NCBI RefSeq assembly: GCF_900114875.1
Contig: NZ_FPKW01000003.1
Span: 248,001 to 312,000, forward strand
DNA from: Chryseobacterium limigenitum
Lineage (GTDB): Bacteria; Bacteroidota; Bacteroidia; Flavobacteriales; Weeksellaceae
Reading direction: 5' to 3'
Length of the DNA stretch: 64,000 nt
A model generated the notes under the pieces. It did not search any database, was not told where the DNA came from, and saw nothing but the letters and a program-made list of their open reading frames with translations. Below, one piece after another: positions 1 to 8,472 of this stretch (positions are counted from its first letter, which is position 1; every line of letters starts with the position of its first letter). The translations under genes were made by a program, and so were the position numbers.

Positions 1-100
1 TAATTAATTACAATTTGATGTTTTAACATTTTTTTAATATTTATATAGTATTATTCGTGCTGCAATCCATAACTTTATATGATGGTTTAATATACGGATT

Positions 101-1297
101 ATGGAAAGTGCTAAACTTTTGTATGCTATTATAGAAACAGCAATTGATGGTATTGTTACCATTGATAACAGAGGGAGAATAGAAAGTATGAATCCCTCTG
201 CGCTAAAAATATTTGGGTATAAAGAAGTGGAGCTCATAGGAAAAAATATTTCAGTTTTGATGCCGGAACCCGATAAAAGTCAGCATGATGGTTATTTGCT
301 TAATTATCAAAATACCGGCGAAAAAAAAATAATAGGCAAAGGAAGAGAAGTACAGGGATTAAGGAAGGATGGATCAAAATTTCCTTTCAGGCTTGCTGTA
401 AGCGAAGTACAATATCAGGACAGAGTAATTTACACAGGTTTTATCCATGATCTTTCCAAAGAAAAAGAAGCTGAAGAATCCCTTAAAAATTATGCCGGTG
501 AGCTGGAAGAATTGGTCGAAAGCAGGACGAAATCCCTAAAAAAAATGCTTCATGAATTGGAAAAAGCAAAAGAAGAAGCTAGTATAGCCCTGGAAAAAGA
601 AAAACAACTGAATCGGATGAAAAGCCGTTTCGTATCAATGGCGTCACATGAATTTCGTACCCCCTTAAGTTCCATGCAGCTTTCTGCGGTACTTATTGAA
701 AAATATCTTCAAGCTTCCGATAATATCCAAATATTAAAACATCTTCATAAGATAAAAAATGCAATTGCCAGCCTGAATTCTATTCTCAATGATTTTCTTT
801 CCTTAGAAAAGCTGGAAGCAGGTGTGATATCGCCCAATTATGATGTATTTGATGTCATTAAGTTTTCTGAAGAGCTTACGGAAGAGATGCAGCTTATAAC
901 AAAAGTAGACCAAATAATTATTTATCAGCATACGGGATCAGAAAGTGAAATACATCTGGATCAAAATTTATTAAGGAATTGTTTAATAAACCTGATGAGT
1001 AATGCTATAAAATATTCGGGAGAGCATACGTTGATTGAATTTTCTTCAGAAATAAATAAAGAAGAATATATTTTCACCATAAAAGATAATGGGATAGGAA
1101 TACCCCAGGAAGATCATTCTGCTCTTTTTCAGCCCTTTTTTAGAGCGCATAATACAGGTAATATTCCGGGAACCGGCTTGGGACTCAATATTGTACGTCG
1201 ATATGTAAGCCTAATGAACGGGCAGGTTCATTTTGAGAGTACATCTGAAATTGGAACTAAATTTACATTATCATTTAAAAAAAATGATGCCCTTTAA
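101..1297 (+). CDS. FixL-like PAS sensor histidine kinase
   Basis: Cytoplasmic sensor kinase of 398 residues with no membrane segment. A PAS domain spans about residues 5-120, a coiled coil about 122-172, then a HisKA domain with H-box SHEFRTPL (phospho-acceptor His183) and an HATPase_c domain (N-box around 293-305, G1 DNGIGIP, G2 GTGLGL). The PAS region strongly resembles oxygen sensor FixL: His62 (SQHDGYL) and Arg82 (GKGREVQG) sit 20 residues apart, the same spacing as the proximal heme His200 and O2-contacting Arg220 of Bradyrhizobium FixL. I infer heme/O2 or redox sensing, but related non-heme PAS domains share much of this motif. The fused response regulator starts 17 nt after the stop, so the two are almost certainly a cognate pair. 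Confidence 0.9.
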   Translation: MESAKLLYAIIETAIDGIVTIDNRGRIESMNPSALKIFGYKEVELIGKNISVLMPEPDKSQHDGYLLNYQNTGEKKIIGKGREVQGLRKDGSKFPFRLAVSEVQYQDRVIYTGFIHDLSKEKEAEESLKNYAGELEELVESRTKSLKKMLHELEKAKEEASIALEKEKQLNRMKSRFVSMASHEFRTPLSSMQLSAVLIEKYLQASDNIQILKHLHKIKNAIASLNSILNDFLSLEKLEAGVISPNYDVFDVIKFSEELTEEMQLITKVDQIIIYQHTGSESEIHLDQNLLRNCLINLMSNAIKYSGEHTLIEFSSEINKEEYIFTIKDNGIGIPQEDHSALFQPFFRAHNTGNIPGTGLGLNIVRRYVSLMNGQVHFESTSEIGTKFTLSFKKNDAL

Positions 1298-1314
1298 TAA
1301 TATCTTCAAACCAA

Positions 1315-2367
1315 ATGGAAAAAATAAGTATACTGATTATTGAGGATAATGCCGATATCCGTGAAAGCACTTCGGAAATTCTTGAGCTTGCCGATTATGA
1401 AGTGTTTCAGGCTTCTAATGGTAAACAAGGTGTAGATCTGGCCATTAAACATACACCGGATGTCATACTCTGCGACATTATGATGCCGGAACTTGACGGA
1501 TACGGAGTCCTGTATCTTTTAAGCAAAAGAGAAGATACCGCATTGATCCCTTTTATCTTTATTACCGCAAAAGCAGATAGAATTGAGGTACGGAAGGGGA
1601 TAGAAATGGGCGCTGATGATTATCTCACTAAGCCTTTTGACGATATTGAGCTTTTGAGTGCGATTGAAAGTCGCTTGAAAAAGAAAGAGCGCCAGAAAAG
1701 GCTTTATAGCTCGAATCTTACTCAAATGAGCAATTTGTTTCAGGCTTCAAATGGGCTTGATGAATTAAAAAAAGCTTTCGACGAGCGAAAAATAAAGTCT
1801 TTTAAAAAGAAGCAAATTATATATTACGAAGGTGATACAGCAAACGCGGTTTATCTCATTATTTCGGGCGCTGTAAAAACCACAAAAATGACAGAAGAAG
1901 GGAAAGAGCTTATGACAGGGGTGCATAGCCCGGAAGATTATTTTGGGATTACCTCAGTATTTACCGGAAAGGAATACAAAGAGACTGCTGAGGTATTGGA
2001 AGATGCTACAGTATGTTCAGTTCCGGGAGAAGTAATAGATCAGTTACTCTATAAATATCCTGATATAGCAGGGAAATTCATCAAGATTCTTGCCCATCAT
2101 GTGATTGATCATGAAGAGCATTTACTGCAGCTTGCTTATTTTTCTGTACGAAAAAGAATGGCGGAGGTACTCCTTAGACTACATACAAAACACCCCCATA
2201 CCGAAAGTTTCGAAATTTCCAGGGAAAATCTTGCTTCTATGGCGGGGATGGCTATAGAAACGGTAAGTCGTATTCTCAGCGATTTCAAAGATGAAAAATT
2301 AATCGATAGAGGAGCGGGTAAGATTACGATACTTGATGCTCCAAGACTTCAAAAGCTAAAAAACTAA
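1315..2367 (+). CDS. Response regulator fused to CRP/FNR-type transcription factor
   Basis: A 350-residue protein. The N-terminal receiver (about 1-122) has the acidic pair Glu10/Asp11, phospho-acceptor Asp54 (CDIMMPELDG), Thr84 and Lys106 (YLTKPF). A cyclic-nucleotide-binding fold follows (about 150-265), then a Crp-type winged helix (about 285-345) containing NLASMAGMAIETVSRIL. No cysteine cluster of the FNR iron-sulfur type is visible, so the signal probably comes from phosphorylation by the upstream kinase. In rhizobia FixJ activates FixK, a CRP-family protein; here receiver and CRP-type output are one polypeptide, which would shorten the cascade. Likely targets are the downstream stress genes, which is inference. 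No clear FNR-type box was found upstream of them. Confidence 0.93.
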   Translation: MEKISILIIEDNADIRESTSEILELADYEVFQASNGKQGVDLAIKHTPDVILCDIMMPELDGYGVLYLLSKREDTALIPFIFITAKADRIEVRKGIEMGADDYLTKPFDDIELLSAIESRLKKKERQKRLYSSNLTQMSNLFQASNGLDELKKAFDERKIKSFKKKQIIYYEGDTANAVYLIISGAVKTTKMTEEGKELMTGVHSPEDYFGITSVFTGKEYKETAEVLEDATVCSVPGEVIDQLLYKYPDIAGKFIKILAHHVIDHEEHLLQLAYFSVRKRMAEVLLRLHTKHPHTESFEISRENLASMAGMAIETVSRILSDFKDEKLIDRGAGKITILDAPRLQKLKN

Positions 2368-2416
2368 TATCTATCACTTTTTATAATGACATCATGCATG
2401 AGCCAGTTCTGTAGAG

Positions 2417-2438
2417 TTCAATACATTTGATTATTGAA
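2417..2438. promoter_or_regulatory. Palindrome upstream of the 2447 gene
   Basis: TTCAATA and TATTGAA form perfect 7-bp arms around an 8-bp centre, ending 8 nt before the ATG of the next gene. The dyad size suits a dimeric regulator such as the adjacent CRP-type protein, but no second copy was found in the cluster, so the role is speculative. Confidence 0.35.
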
Positions 2439-2446
2439 AAGACGGT

Positions 2447-2809
2447 ATGAAAGTCATAGTTTATAATATAGATCAGGAAAATAAGGTACTTCTTGCGCTT
2501 GCTAATCGTAAAAAACATAAAATTACGATTATAACATATCCCTTGAATGAAACCACAGCTGATTTTGCAGAAGCAAAACGTGCTGTCATCATCATTGATC
2601 ACGGAAGTCAACTTTCAGAGAACCTGATTCTGAAACTTCTTTCCTTAGGAGTACAGTATCTAATATTCAGATCTCAGGATCACCTTTCCGCTGACTTATC
2701 ATTTATTAGAAATTTTGGATTGAAATGCATTGTTATTGAAATTGCTGACTCAAGATTAGCAGTTTTCAAAATAATTGAAATTCTGGATGCCTGGGAAGAA
2801 AGTGATTAG
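2447..2809 (+). CDS. Stand-alone D-2-hydroxyacid dehydrogenase N-terminal-like domain
   Basis: A 120-residue protein that resembles only the N-terminal half-domain of D-lactate dehydrogenases (LdhA type). It opens with MKVIVYN, keeps a LNETTADFAEAKRAVIII segment like the family's L-x-x-E-T-A-x-L-A-x-G-x-D-A-V stretch, and has LSLGVQYLIFRSQ where LdhA has a LGVKLIALRCAG-like segment. The NAD-binding Rossmann domain and catalytic Arg/Glu/His that should follow are missing, and no continuation is readable downstream. It is therefore not expected to be a dehydrogenase. It may be a degraded gene, or a kept small domain with a regulatory or binding role. It sits between the regulator and Hsp20. The family assignment is by eye. 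Confidence 0.65.
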   Translation: MKVIVYNIDQENKVLLALANRKKHKITIITYPLNETTADFAEAKRAVIIIDHGSQLSENLILKLLSLGVQYLIFRSQDHLSADLSFIRNFGLKCIVIEIADSRLAVFKIIEILDAWEESD

Positions 2810-2859
2810 AATCATACCCAAAAGAAACTAAGGTCATTATCTTAAAATTATTTCCATTA

Positions 2860-2867
2860 TACCTTTG
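2860..2867 (+). promoter_or_regulatory. -7 promoter element (TACCTTTG) for hsp20
   Basis: Matches the Bacteroidota TAnnTTTG element 29 nt upstream of the Hsp20 start codon. No good TTG -33 element lies at the usual spacing, which fits an activator-dependent promoter. Confidence 0.5.
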
Positions 2868-2896
2868 AAGTATTAAAATCTAAAAATAATTTTATT

Positions 2897-3325
2897 ATGA
2901 AAACTTTAGAAACCCCCAATCAAATCGCCCAATCTCCACTTGCAACTACAATAGAAGATTTTTGGAACAAAGAAGGATTCCTAAGTGAATCAGCCAAAAT
3001 GGAACCTACCGTTAATATCATTGATAAGAATGGTATTTATAAGCTAAAAGTTTCAGCGCCGGGATTTAAGAAAAAAGATTTCAAAGTAGCAGTTGAAGAC
3101 GGATCACTCATCATCAGTGCTGAAACCAGTGCCGAGAAAAAAGAAGAAAAAGAAAATTATGTAAGAAAAGAATTTTCAGCTTCCTCATTTACCCGCAGCT
3201 TCCGTTTACCCGACAATATTACTTTGGGGCATATAAAAGCCAATTATAAAGGTGGATTATTAAATATTACGATTAATAAAACCAATCTGGATAAAAAAGA
3301 GGTAAAGGAGATTAAAATACGCTAA
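2897..3325 (+). CDS. Small heat shock protein Hsp20 (alpha-crystallin family)
   Basis: A 142-residue ATP-independent holdase chaperone that binds unfolding proteins. The alpha-crystallin domain runs from about residue 36 to 130, including the YKLKVSAPGFKKKDFKV strand region and the family GxL motif (GGLLNITI). A C-terminal IKI tripeptide matches the IxI motif used for oligomer assembly. It has its own -7 promoter element and sits between the regulator genes and the RNase/ribonucleotide reductase genes. Pairing of Hsp20 with a class II ribonucleotide reductase under an oxygen-sensing two-component system recalls the DosR regulon of Mycobacterium tuberculosis (hspX, nrdZ), an analogy rather than homology of the whole unit. 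Confidence 0.95.
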   Translation: MKTLETPNQIAQSPLATTIEDFWNKEGFLSESAKMEPTVNIIDKNGIYKLKVSAPGFKKKDFKVAVEDGSLIISAETSAEKKEEKENYVRKEFSASSFTRSFRLPDNITLGHIKANYKGGLLNITINKTNLDKKEVKEIKIR

Positions 3326-3345
3326 TTTTTTTAGTGTTAATTCAT

Positions 3346-3419
3346 AAAACCTGTTGTGTATTTTACGGATTTATTTAAATGTCCTGTAATCAGGATTCGC
3401 TGGATGGGCAACAGGTTTA
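3346..3419 (+). promoter_or_regulatory. Nested hairpins in the leader of the MBL gene
   Basis: Outer arms AAACCTGTTG (3347-3356) and CAACAGGTTT (3409-3418) are perfect inverted repeats, and inside them TCCTG-TAAT-CAGGA (3382-3395) forms a second hairpin. The structure lies between Hsp20 and the ATG at 3433. It overlaps the alternative start at 3379, which argues that 3433 is the real start and that this is leader RNA structure. Confidence 0.45.
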
Positions 3420-3432
3420 TAAAAATAAAAAA

Positions 3433-4800
3433 ATGGATACAATCATTATAAAATCTCTTGGAGGAGCCGAAACAGTTACCGGATCCAAACATCTGTTAAA
3501 AACGAGTGAGCTTAACATATTAGTAGATTGTGGATTATTTCAAGGGTTAAAATCTCTTCGTGAACAAAACTGGAAATCGTTAAACATCGATATCGAAGAA
3601 ATAGATATTGTAATTCTTACCCATGCCCATCTGGATCACTGTGGATATATTCCTCTTCTTGTCAAAAATGGTTTTAAAGGTAAAATTTATATGACAGAGC
3701 CTACGAAGGAATTGGCGAAATTAATCTTATTAGATAGCGCAAAATTACAGGAAGAAGATGCCGAAAAAGCCAATTATCATCATTATACCAAGCATAATCC
3801 GGCAAAACCTCTGTATACGGTAAATAATGCTGAAAAATCTTTTAAACAATTTTATACTGTTAAGGAAAATGTCAGCATCAAATTAAGCGAACATATACAA
3901 TGCAGATTCAAAACCTGCGGTCACATCATTGGAGCTTGTTCTGTAGAAATTGTATGCTTTGATAAGACCATTGTTTTTTCCGGGGATATAGGTCGAAACC
4001 ACAGTGCAATTCTACCTCCACCTGATTTTTTCACCAAAGCAGATCTTTTAGTGATGGAATCCACTTACGGAGACAGGCTTCATGACAATACAAATTTATA
4101 CGATAGTTTAGAGCATTGGATCAATTTTACAATCAAAAACAACGGAAATATAATTATTCCCAGTTTTGCTGTTGGCAGAGCACAGGAAGTTATTTATATT
4201 CTTTCTCAGCTAAAGGAACAGAACAAAATCCCACATGATCTCCCCATAATATTGGATAGCCCTATGGCTGCTTCTGCAACAGATATTATGCTTGAATATG
4301 CAGAATATACTACTGTAGATAAAGAAAAATGGCTGGAAATTATTGATCATATCAATATTAATAGAGAATATATGAATACTGCTGAAATCGTTCATGATAA
4401 GCAAAGTAAAATAATTATTGCAGGAAGTGGCATGTTGACAGGAGGGCGTGTGCTTGAATATTTAAAACATGATATAGGAAATAGCAGGAATACAGTGTTG
4501 ATTGTTGGGTTTCAGGCAGAAGGTACTCGCGGAAGAGCATTGCTTAATGATTCTCATGAGTTGAAAATTCACGGGAAATATTATCCGGTGAAAGCAAATA
4601 TAGTAGAATTAACAGGATTATCTGCCCATGCTGATCAATCTGAGCTGATGGAATGGATAAGAAAATATAAGAATCCTCCTCAGCAAATCATGCTGGTTCA
4701 CGGCGAATCCTCTGCACAAGAAGCATTGCGAGTTAAAATTCAAACAGATTTGAAGATACCTGTTAAAATTTTAATTAAAGATGAGGAGGTAGTTTGTTGA
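3433..4800 (+). CDS. Metallo-beta-lactamase/beta-CASP RNA-processing exonuclease
   Basis: From the ATG at 3433 this is 455 residues (an ATG at 3379 would add 18 unconserved-looking residues that overlap leader hairpins). It has the MBL zinc motif HAHLDHCGY, a later SGDIGR loop, the beta-CASP core (ESTYGDR, AVGRAQEVIY, DSPMA) and the C-terminal RMMBL motif LSAHADQ. This order is typical of the CPSF-100/YSH1-like bacterial RNA nucleases. The likely job is 5'-3' exo- or endonucleolytic RNA cleavage in the cytoplasm, dependent on two zinc ions. Placed with Hsp20 and the B12-dependent reductase, it probably adjusts RNA turnover under low oxygen or stress, which is inference. Confidence 0.9.
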   Translation: MDTIIIKSLGGAETVTGSKHLLKTSELNILVDCGLFQGLKSLREQNWKSLNIDIEEIDIVILTHAHLDHCGYIPLLVKNGFKGKIYMTEPTKELAKLILLDSAKLQEEDAEKANYHHYTKHNPAKPLYTVNNAEKSFKQFYTVKENVSIKLSEHIQCRFKTCGHIIGACSVEIVCFDKTIVFSGDIGRNHSAILPPPDFFTKADLLVMESTYGDRLHDNTNLYDSLEHWINFTIKNNGNIIIPSFAVGRAQEVIYILSQLKEQNKIPHDLPIILDSPMAASATDIMLEYAEYTTVDKEKWLEIIDHININREYMNTAEIVHDKQSKIIIAGSGMLTGGRVLEYLKHDIGNSRNTVLIVGFQAEGTRGRALLNDSHELKIHGKYYPVKANIVELTGLSAHADQSELMEWIRKYKNPPQQIMLVHGESSAQEALRVKIQTDLKIPVKILIKDEEVVC

Positions 4801-4841
4801 GGTAAGGGATGATGTCGTTTAATTGATTTAAAATTTACTTT

Positions 4842-6554
4842 ATGGAACTTCTTGCCAAAAATGCCATACAGATTCTAGAAGACCGTTATCTTCTGAAAAA
4901 TGATAAAGGGGTATTAACAGAAACTCCAGATGCGCTCTTCAAACGGGTTGCAGAATATGTTTCCGCTTGCGAAAAAAAAGATACAGCCAAATGGAACAAA
5001 GCCTTTTATAAAGTAATGAGTGAATTAAAATTCCTGCCTAATTCACCAACACTAATGAATGCAGGCTGTGACCAGGCACAATTAAGTGCTTGTTTTGTAT
5101 TGCCCATAGAAGATAGTTTGGAAAGTATTTTTACGACCCTTAAAAATGCGGCTTTAATCCACCAAAGTGGAGGGGGTACTGGGTTTAATTTTTCAAATCT
5201 TCGCCCCAAAGGAGATTTGATAAGTTCTAGCAAGGGAGAATCTTGCGGTCCGGTTTCTTTTATGAAAATTTACGATGCTGCAACTGAATATGTAAAACAG
5301 GGAGGCAAAAGAAGAGGAGCTAATATGGGAATCTTAAATGTTGATCATCCGGATATCGAAGAATTTATCATGTCAAAATCGGATAAGAAATCTATAGAAA
5401 ATTTTAACCTTTCGGTAGGGATCAGTAATTCTTTTATGAAAGCAGTAGAAGAGGATTCGGATTGGCAGCTTATGAATCCACATACTCAAAAGGTAGCCCG
5501 AGTCATATCTGCAAAATCACTCTGGGAATTGATTGTACAGCAAGCATGGAAAACGGGTGATCCTGGATTGGTTTTTCTTGATGCCATTAACAATGCCAAT
5601 ACTACACCTGATCTTGGTACAATACAGGCAACCAATCCTTGCGGAGAAGTTCCTTTATTTAATAACGAAAGCTGTAATCTGGGTTCAGTTAATCTTTCAA
5701 AAATAGCAATATTTAATAATGGGAAATATGAAATAAATTGGGATGAATTATCCCGGATTATTCATATTGGAATCCGTTTTCTGGATAATGTCATTACACT
5801 CAACCACTATCCGCTTCCGGAAATTAAGATCACAACTTTACAGTCCAGAAGGATAGGATTAGGATTAATGGGCTGGGCAGAATTGCTCATTCTATTAAAT
5901 ATTCCATACGCATCCAAAAAAGCCTTGTTATTAGCAGAAAAACTCATGAAGTTCTTTCAGAAAGAAAGTTATGATGCTTCAGAAAAACTGGCACTGGAAC
6001 ATGGCACTTTTCCAAGCTGGGAAATCAGTAAATTTGGGATTTCCAATAGAAAGATGAGAAATGCAACCTGCAACAGTATTGCTCCTACCGGAACCATTTC
6101 GGTTATTGCCAATACCTCTTATTCCATAGAACCTTTATTTGCGTTGGCTTACAAACGGATGGGTATTTTAGGCGGTAAAATCCAAACTGAAATCAATGAT
6201 GTATTTATTCAAAAAATGAAAGACTTGGATTTATGGAATAAAGAAATGGAGCGGGTTGTTATAGAAACTGGAAGTTTAAATGGGTTGAAAAATATTCCTA
6301 AGAAAATAGGCGCTGTTTTTACGACAGGTTTAGATATTCCGTGGCAATATCATTTGCTACATCAAAAAGCATTTCAAAAATATACTGACAATGCGGTTTC
6401 TAAAACCATAAACCTCCCTGAAAAGGCTACCGTACGAGATATTGCAGATATTTACCAAACTGCGTATAAATACGGCCTTAAAGGGATAACGGTGTATCGT
6501 TATGGTAGCAGAGTAGGTCAGGTACTTCAAAAATGTAATGTTAATGGGTGTTGA
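4842..6554 (+). CDS. nrdJ: Adenosylcobalamin-dependent (class II) ribonucleotide reductase, compact form
   Basis: Makes deoxyribonucleotides from ribonucleotides without oxygen, using adenosylcobalamin to create the thiyl radical. Visible signatures are NSPTLMNAG, the first redox Cys84 (LSACFVLP), the N-C-E catalytic loop NPCGE with Cys267, the partner ESCNLGSVNLSK, the phosphate-binding IAPTGTIS segment, and the C-terminal shuttle pair in KCNVNGC. At 570 residues it is shorter than many class II enzymes (700-1200) and lacks an N-terminal ATP-cone, so dATP inhibition at such a site is not expected. It is the last gene of the stress cluster, followed by a hairpin. The B12 supply is addressed by the riboswitch-controlled btuB operon in this window. 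Confidence 0.93.
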   Translation: MELLAKNAIQILEDRYLLKNDKGVLTETPDALFKRVAEYVSACEKKDTAKWNKAFYKVMSELKFLPNSPTLMNAGCDQAQLSACFVLPIEDSLESIFTTLKNAALIHQSGGGTGFNFSNLRPKGDLISSSKGESCGPVSFMKIYDAATEYVKQGGKRRGANMGILNVDHPDIEEFIMSKSDKKSIENFNLSVGISNSFMKAVEEDSDWQLMNPHTQKVARVISAKSLWELIVQQAWKTGDPGLVFLDAINNANTTPDLGTIQATNPCGEVPLFNNESCNLGSVNLSKIAIFNNGKYEINWDELSRIIHIGIRFLDNVITLNHYPLPEIKITTLQSRRIGLGLMGWAELLILLNIPYASKKALLLAEKLMKFFQKESYDASEKLALEHGTFPSWEISKFGISNRKMRNATCNSIAPTGTISVIANTSYSIEPLFALAYKRMGILGGKIQTEINDVFIQKMKDLDLWNKEMERVVIETGSLNGLKNIPKKIGAVFTTGLDIPWQYHLLHQKAFQKYTDNAVSKTINLPEKATVRDIADIYQTAYKYGLKGITVYRYGSRVGQVLQKCNVNGC

Positions 6555-6577
6555 AGATAGAACTGGATGATAATTTA

Positions 6578-6607
6578 AGCAACTACCGCATAAGTACGGT
6601 AGTTGCT
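6578..6607 (+). terminator. Hairpin after nrdJ
   Basis: AGCAACTACCG and CGGTAGTTGCT form a perfect 11-bp stem with an 8-nt loop, 24 nt after the nrdJ stop. There is no strong poly-T tail, so it may be a processing-type 3' end rather than a classical intrinsic terminator. Confidence 0.7.
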
Positions 6608-6848
6608 ATCATAGTGTATTTAGAATCGCTGATGTATTATAAAATAAGGAACGTTTCAAAGTTGGGCAATTGTCTAGAGAATACATCGAATTATATTTTT
6701 AAACAAATTCCCAACAAATCCGGATATGCATATGAATTTTCTTAACATTTGCTAATCGATACTATCATCTATATGTATTGCAAAAGCATTTTTCCTGTTA
6801 GCATCCTGGCATCCGAATCTAATTTTAGAAATTAAATAAGCTAGCTGT

Positions 6849-8426
6849 CTATTGAGCTTTAACTTGTTCCAGTTTTATAAAAACTTTAGTTCGATCAGGC
6901 CTTGCAGCACCTGATGTAGGAGCACCGGCCATAATAGTGGCAGTATAAGCCGTTTTAGAACTTAGATTAGAGTCTATCCAGGAATATCTTCTGTGTTCCG
7001 GACCATTGCTATTGGCATCTAGTATGCCTTCATTTCCCCAATATGCATTGCCTAATGCTCCCGTACTTTGTGAAACCCAAGCTGAGCCACCGCTAATTGC
7101 TCCGCCCCATACAGAAGGGGGGGTAGTCATTACTCCGGCATCTATAAGAATACCTCCATATTCTGTATTGTAATTCCAGTATAAATCAACTGAAGATCCT
7201 GTAAGGTTAATTAATTGAACATTAGGTCGAGCTGTCGTTGCGGGGTTGGTTGTATCCATGATGACACGTATTGCATATTTCCCATCAGGACTACCTAAGA
7301 TGATACAGTGAGACTGTTTTCCATTGGCTGCATCCGTATATAAGGTTGGATATCCCATAACAGCTACTGATGCAATATCTGCACGACTGTTATTACCTAA
7401 TGTAACGGTACAGTTTTGTGAGACAGATAGAAATGGAATTAAAGAATTTGACATTGGAATAACCATGGCGTTTGAATTAATTGGCGTTCCTGTTACCGAA
7501 AAAACTAATTCTCCATCTCCGTATTCTAAATTACCAGGGCGTAATTGGAAAGTAAGCCCGTTTATTGTAAAAGGAGCTCCTGAATCATATCTTCCTCCAT
7601 TACCCTCGGTGTAAACTACTCTTAAGTTTCCATTAAAAGGTACCCCTGCGGTATAAGAAGTTGGATTAAGATAAGCCGTGTTACATTGCAAACTTGTTAT
7701 AACTGGAGCAATGGAAGTAGTTGCCTGTACGATTTTCCAAAGTAGCCCATCCCAGTAATAATATCCTGCTGGCAAATTACCGGCTCCTCCGGTATTATAT
7801 ACCCAAAGTCCTGTCGCATTGGCAGTTGAGGGATTAAGTTGAAAAGTACTGCTGGACAATACAACACGCGGAGGTAAAAATCCTTTATTTGTAGCTTGTA
7901 CATCTAACAAAGCGGAACCGTTAGGTGATACAGTACCTATTCCGGTATTCCCGCTATCCTGAATTACAAAATCAGTTTCTGTATCACGGGCTGTGATTCC
8001 GTCTGATTTTTTCCCAAGAATAACACTGCCTGTTGTATTTATCCATTCATCATTTGTATTATCAACACCTGCTGTACCAATAGATCCTCCTATTTTATTC
8101 CAGAGAGCACCATCAAAAAAGTAGTATCCAATGGAGGTTATATTGATTCTTTGGCCTGATGTGTCCCCACCGCTTATATCTGTAATGTATATAAGTGCTC
8201 CCTTCTGATCTACACCATAGGTTGCCGTGTTTGATGTAAGTTCAGCCCTGCTAAGACGTGGAGCCTGAAGTCCGATTGTTTGATTGTTGTTGGTAATAAT
8301 TCCAGCTGCATCTCGTTGTGCACTAACATCGAGGGTAGTTTTAGGATTTTCAGTATTAATCCCTACTTGGGAGTAGGCCAGTCCAAAAATTAGTATTGAG
8401 CCTAAAAGAACGATTTTTTTTCTCAT
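6849..8426 (-). CDS. Secreted surface protein with GINT/LDV-type N-terminal repeats
   Basis: A 525-residue protein with a signal peptide (cleavage likely after LAYS, near residue 19). The mature start QVGINTENPKTTLDV and the later NTGIGTVSPNGSALLDV / KGFLPPRVVLS motif are the hallmark of a large Flavobacteriia family of cell-surface, adhesin-like proteins. Two YYFFDGALW / YYYWDGLLWK modules follow, a pattern of repeated short beta units. The C-terminal 200 residues look like a beta-rich domain. It ends in KLEQVKAQ and no recognisable T9SS sorting domain is present, so its export route beyond the inner membrane is unclear. Function is unknown; surface attachment is inferred from the family only. 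Confidence 0.8.
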   Translation of the reverse strand: MRKKIVLLGSILIFGLAYSQVGINTENPKTTLDVSAQRDAAGIITNNNQTIGLQAPRLSRAELTSNTATYGVDQKGALIYITDISGGDTSGQRINITSIGYYFFDGALWNKIGGSIGTAGVDNTNDEWINTTGSVILGKKSDGITARDTETDFVIQDSGNTGIGTVSPNGSALLDVQATNKGFLPPRVVLSSSTFQLNPSTANATGLWVYNTGGAGNLPAGYYYWDGLLWKIVQATTSIAPVITSLQCNTAYLNPTSYTAGVPFNGNLRVVYTEGNGGRYDSGAPFTINGLTFQLRPGNLEYGDGELVFSVTGTPINSNAMVIPMSNSLIPFLSVSQNCTVTLGNNSRADIASVAVMGYPTLYTDAANGKQSHCIILGSPDGKYAIRVIMDTTNPATTARPNVQLINLTGSSVDLYWNYNTEYGGILIDAGVMTTPPSVWGGAISGGSAWVSQSTGALGNAYWGNEGILDANSNGPEHRRYSWIDSNLSSKTAYTATIMAGAPTSGAARPDRTKVFIKLEQVKAQ

Positions 8427-8472
8427 GGTATTAAATTTAATAGGTTATTTGAGGTTTTACAAAAGATGAAGG

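Noticed and set aside
3379..3432. Longer start of the MBL gene
   Set aside because: The extra 18 residues overlap leader hairpins, and family proteins begin close to MDTIIIKSLGG.
6548..6745. 65-codon frame overlapping the nrdJ stop
   Set aside because: It contains the 11-bp post-nrdJ hairpin and has no recognisable domain; the codon use is unlike neighbours.
7324..7614. 96-codon frame on the plus strand inside the surface protein gene
   Set aside because: Antisense shadow of a convincing 525-residue secreted protein.
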